A stretch of DNA of 22,516 nucleotides from contig JAKBCB010000008.1 of NCBI GenBank assembly GCA_021808185.1, positions 1 to 22,516 of the forward strand, read 5' to 3'. Origin of the DNA: Pseudomonadota bacterium. GTDB lineage: Bacteria > Pseudomonadota > Alphaproteobacteria > Acetobacterales > Acetobacteraceae. The position numbers and the translations under genes were made by a program. The notes beneath the pieces are model-generated. The model was not told the origin of the DNA. It did not search any database and was given only the letters and a program-made list of their open reading frames with translations. Within the stretch, counting starts at the first letter, position 1, and every line of letters starts with the position of its first letter. Shown in pieces: positions 22,453-22,516 of this stretch.

Positions 22453-22481
22453 TCGGCGCGCTCATTCCAGCCGCGCGCCGG
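22453..22481 (+). terminator. hairpin after udh
   Basis: CGGCGCGC (22454-22461) pairs with GCGCGCCG (22473-22480) around an 11-base loop; a flanking T-G pair can extend it. It starts 6 bases after the udh stop. No T-tract follows, so it may be a terminator or only an mRNA-stabilising stem. Confidence 0.4.
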
Positions 22482-22516
22482 GCGCATGCGATGAATGGTG
22501 GCAGCGATCATAACGC

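Noticed and set aside
22488..22516. ATG codons near the right edge as a possible next gene
   Set aside because: At most about ten codons are visible and no ribosome-binding site decides a start, so nothing can be supported.
1..22516. CRISPR array, tRNA, rRNA, insertion sequence or prophage
   Set aside because: Reading through, I saw no regularly spaced repeats, no cloverleaf or rRNA-like stretches, and no transposase or integrase motifs. Nearly all bases lie in recognisable chromosomal genes.

Overview
The window is about 22.5 kb of very GC-rich DNA, densely packed with ordinary-looking chromosomal genes. I see no tRNA, rRNA, CRISPR array, transposase or integrase. Protein style and gene content suggest an alphaproteobacterium, most likely in Rhodospirillales/Acetobacteraceae. 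The hints are a Suv3-like helicase, an RVKTLVPQIHGG-type PurH, an rpe-heparinase-purH run and a WbpM/PglF-type dehydratase. This placement is inference from protein style, not a database result.

Layout. 1-1557 (-): Suv3-like RNA/DNA helicase, its C-terminus cut by the window edge. 1675-3528 (+): htpG, divergent from the helicase, followed by a strong hairpin. 3705-5114 (+): M17 leucyl aminopeptidase. 5250-5651 (+): small MarR-type regulator with a palindrome in its leader. 5680-6285 (-): exported protein made of two 96-residue repeats, function unknown. 6377-7681 (+): UMF1/Atg22-type MFS permease, overlapping tail to tail with 7646-8698 (-), a WecA/WbpL-type sugar-phosphate transferase. Divergent from the transferase are 8921-10741 (+), a WbpM/PglF-type nucleotide-sugar 4,6-dehydratase, and 10760-11896 (+), a WbpE-like aminotransferase. 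Together these three form a small surface-glycan module that could make an amino-sugar nucleotide and load it onto a lipid carrier.

18266-11921 (-) is one tightly spaced six-gene run: DUF423 membrane protein, RlmM/FtsJ-like methyltransferase, rpe, heparinase II/III-like protein, GT4 glycosyltransferase, purH. It has ATGA and TGATG stop/start overlaps, and it mixes RNA modification, pentose phosphate and purine synthesis with polysaccharide handling. 18377-19773 (+) holds proline iminopeptidase and a YccF-family membrane protein. 19844-22447 (+) is a three-gene catabolic operon: LtnD-like dehydrogenase, SMP-30-family lactonase and uronate dehydrogenase, consistent with oxidation of hexuronates to aldarates through a lactone.

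The most notable anomaly is an in-frame TAG (8912-8914) that separates the dehydratase from an N-terminal segment upstream that looks genuine. Other points of interest are the exact 96-residue duplication in the exported protein, the TTAACC-GT-GGTTAA palindrome before the MarR gene, -10-like boxes placed exactly 7 nt before two start codons, and the glycosyltransferase sitting between the heparinase gene and purH. I did not find a clearly new multi-gene system.
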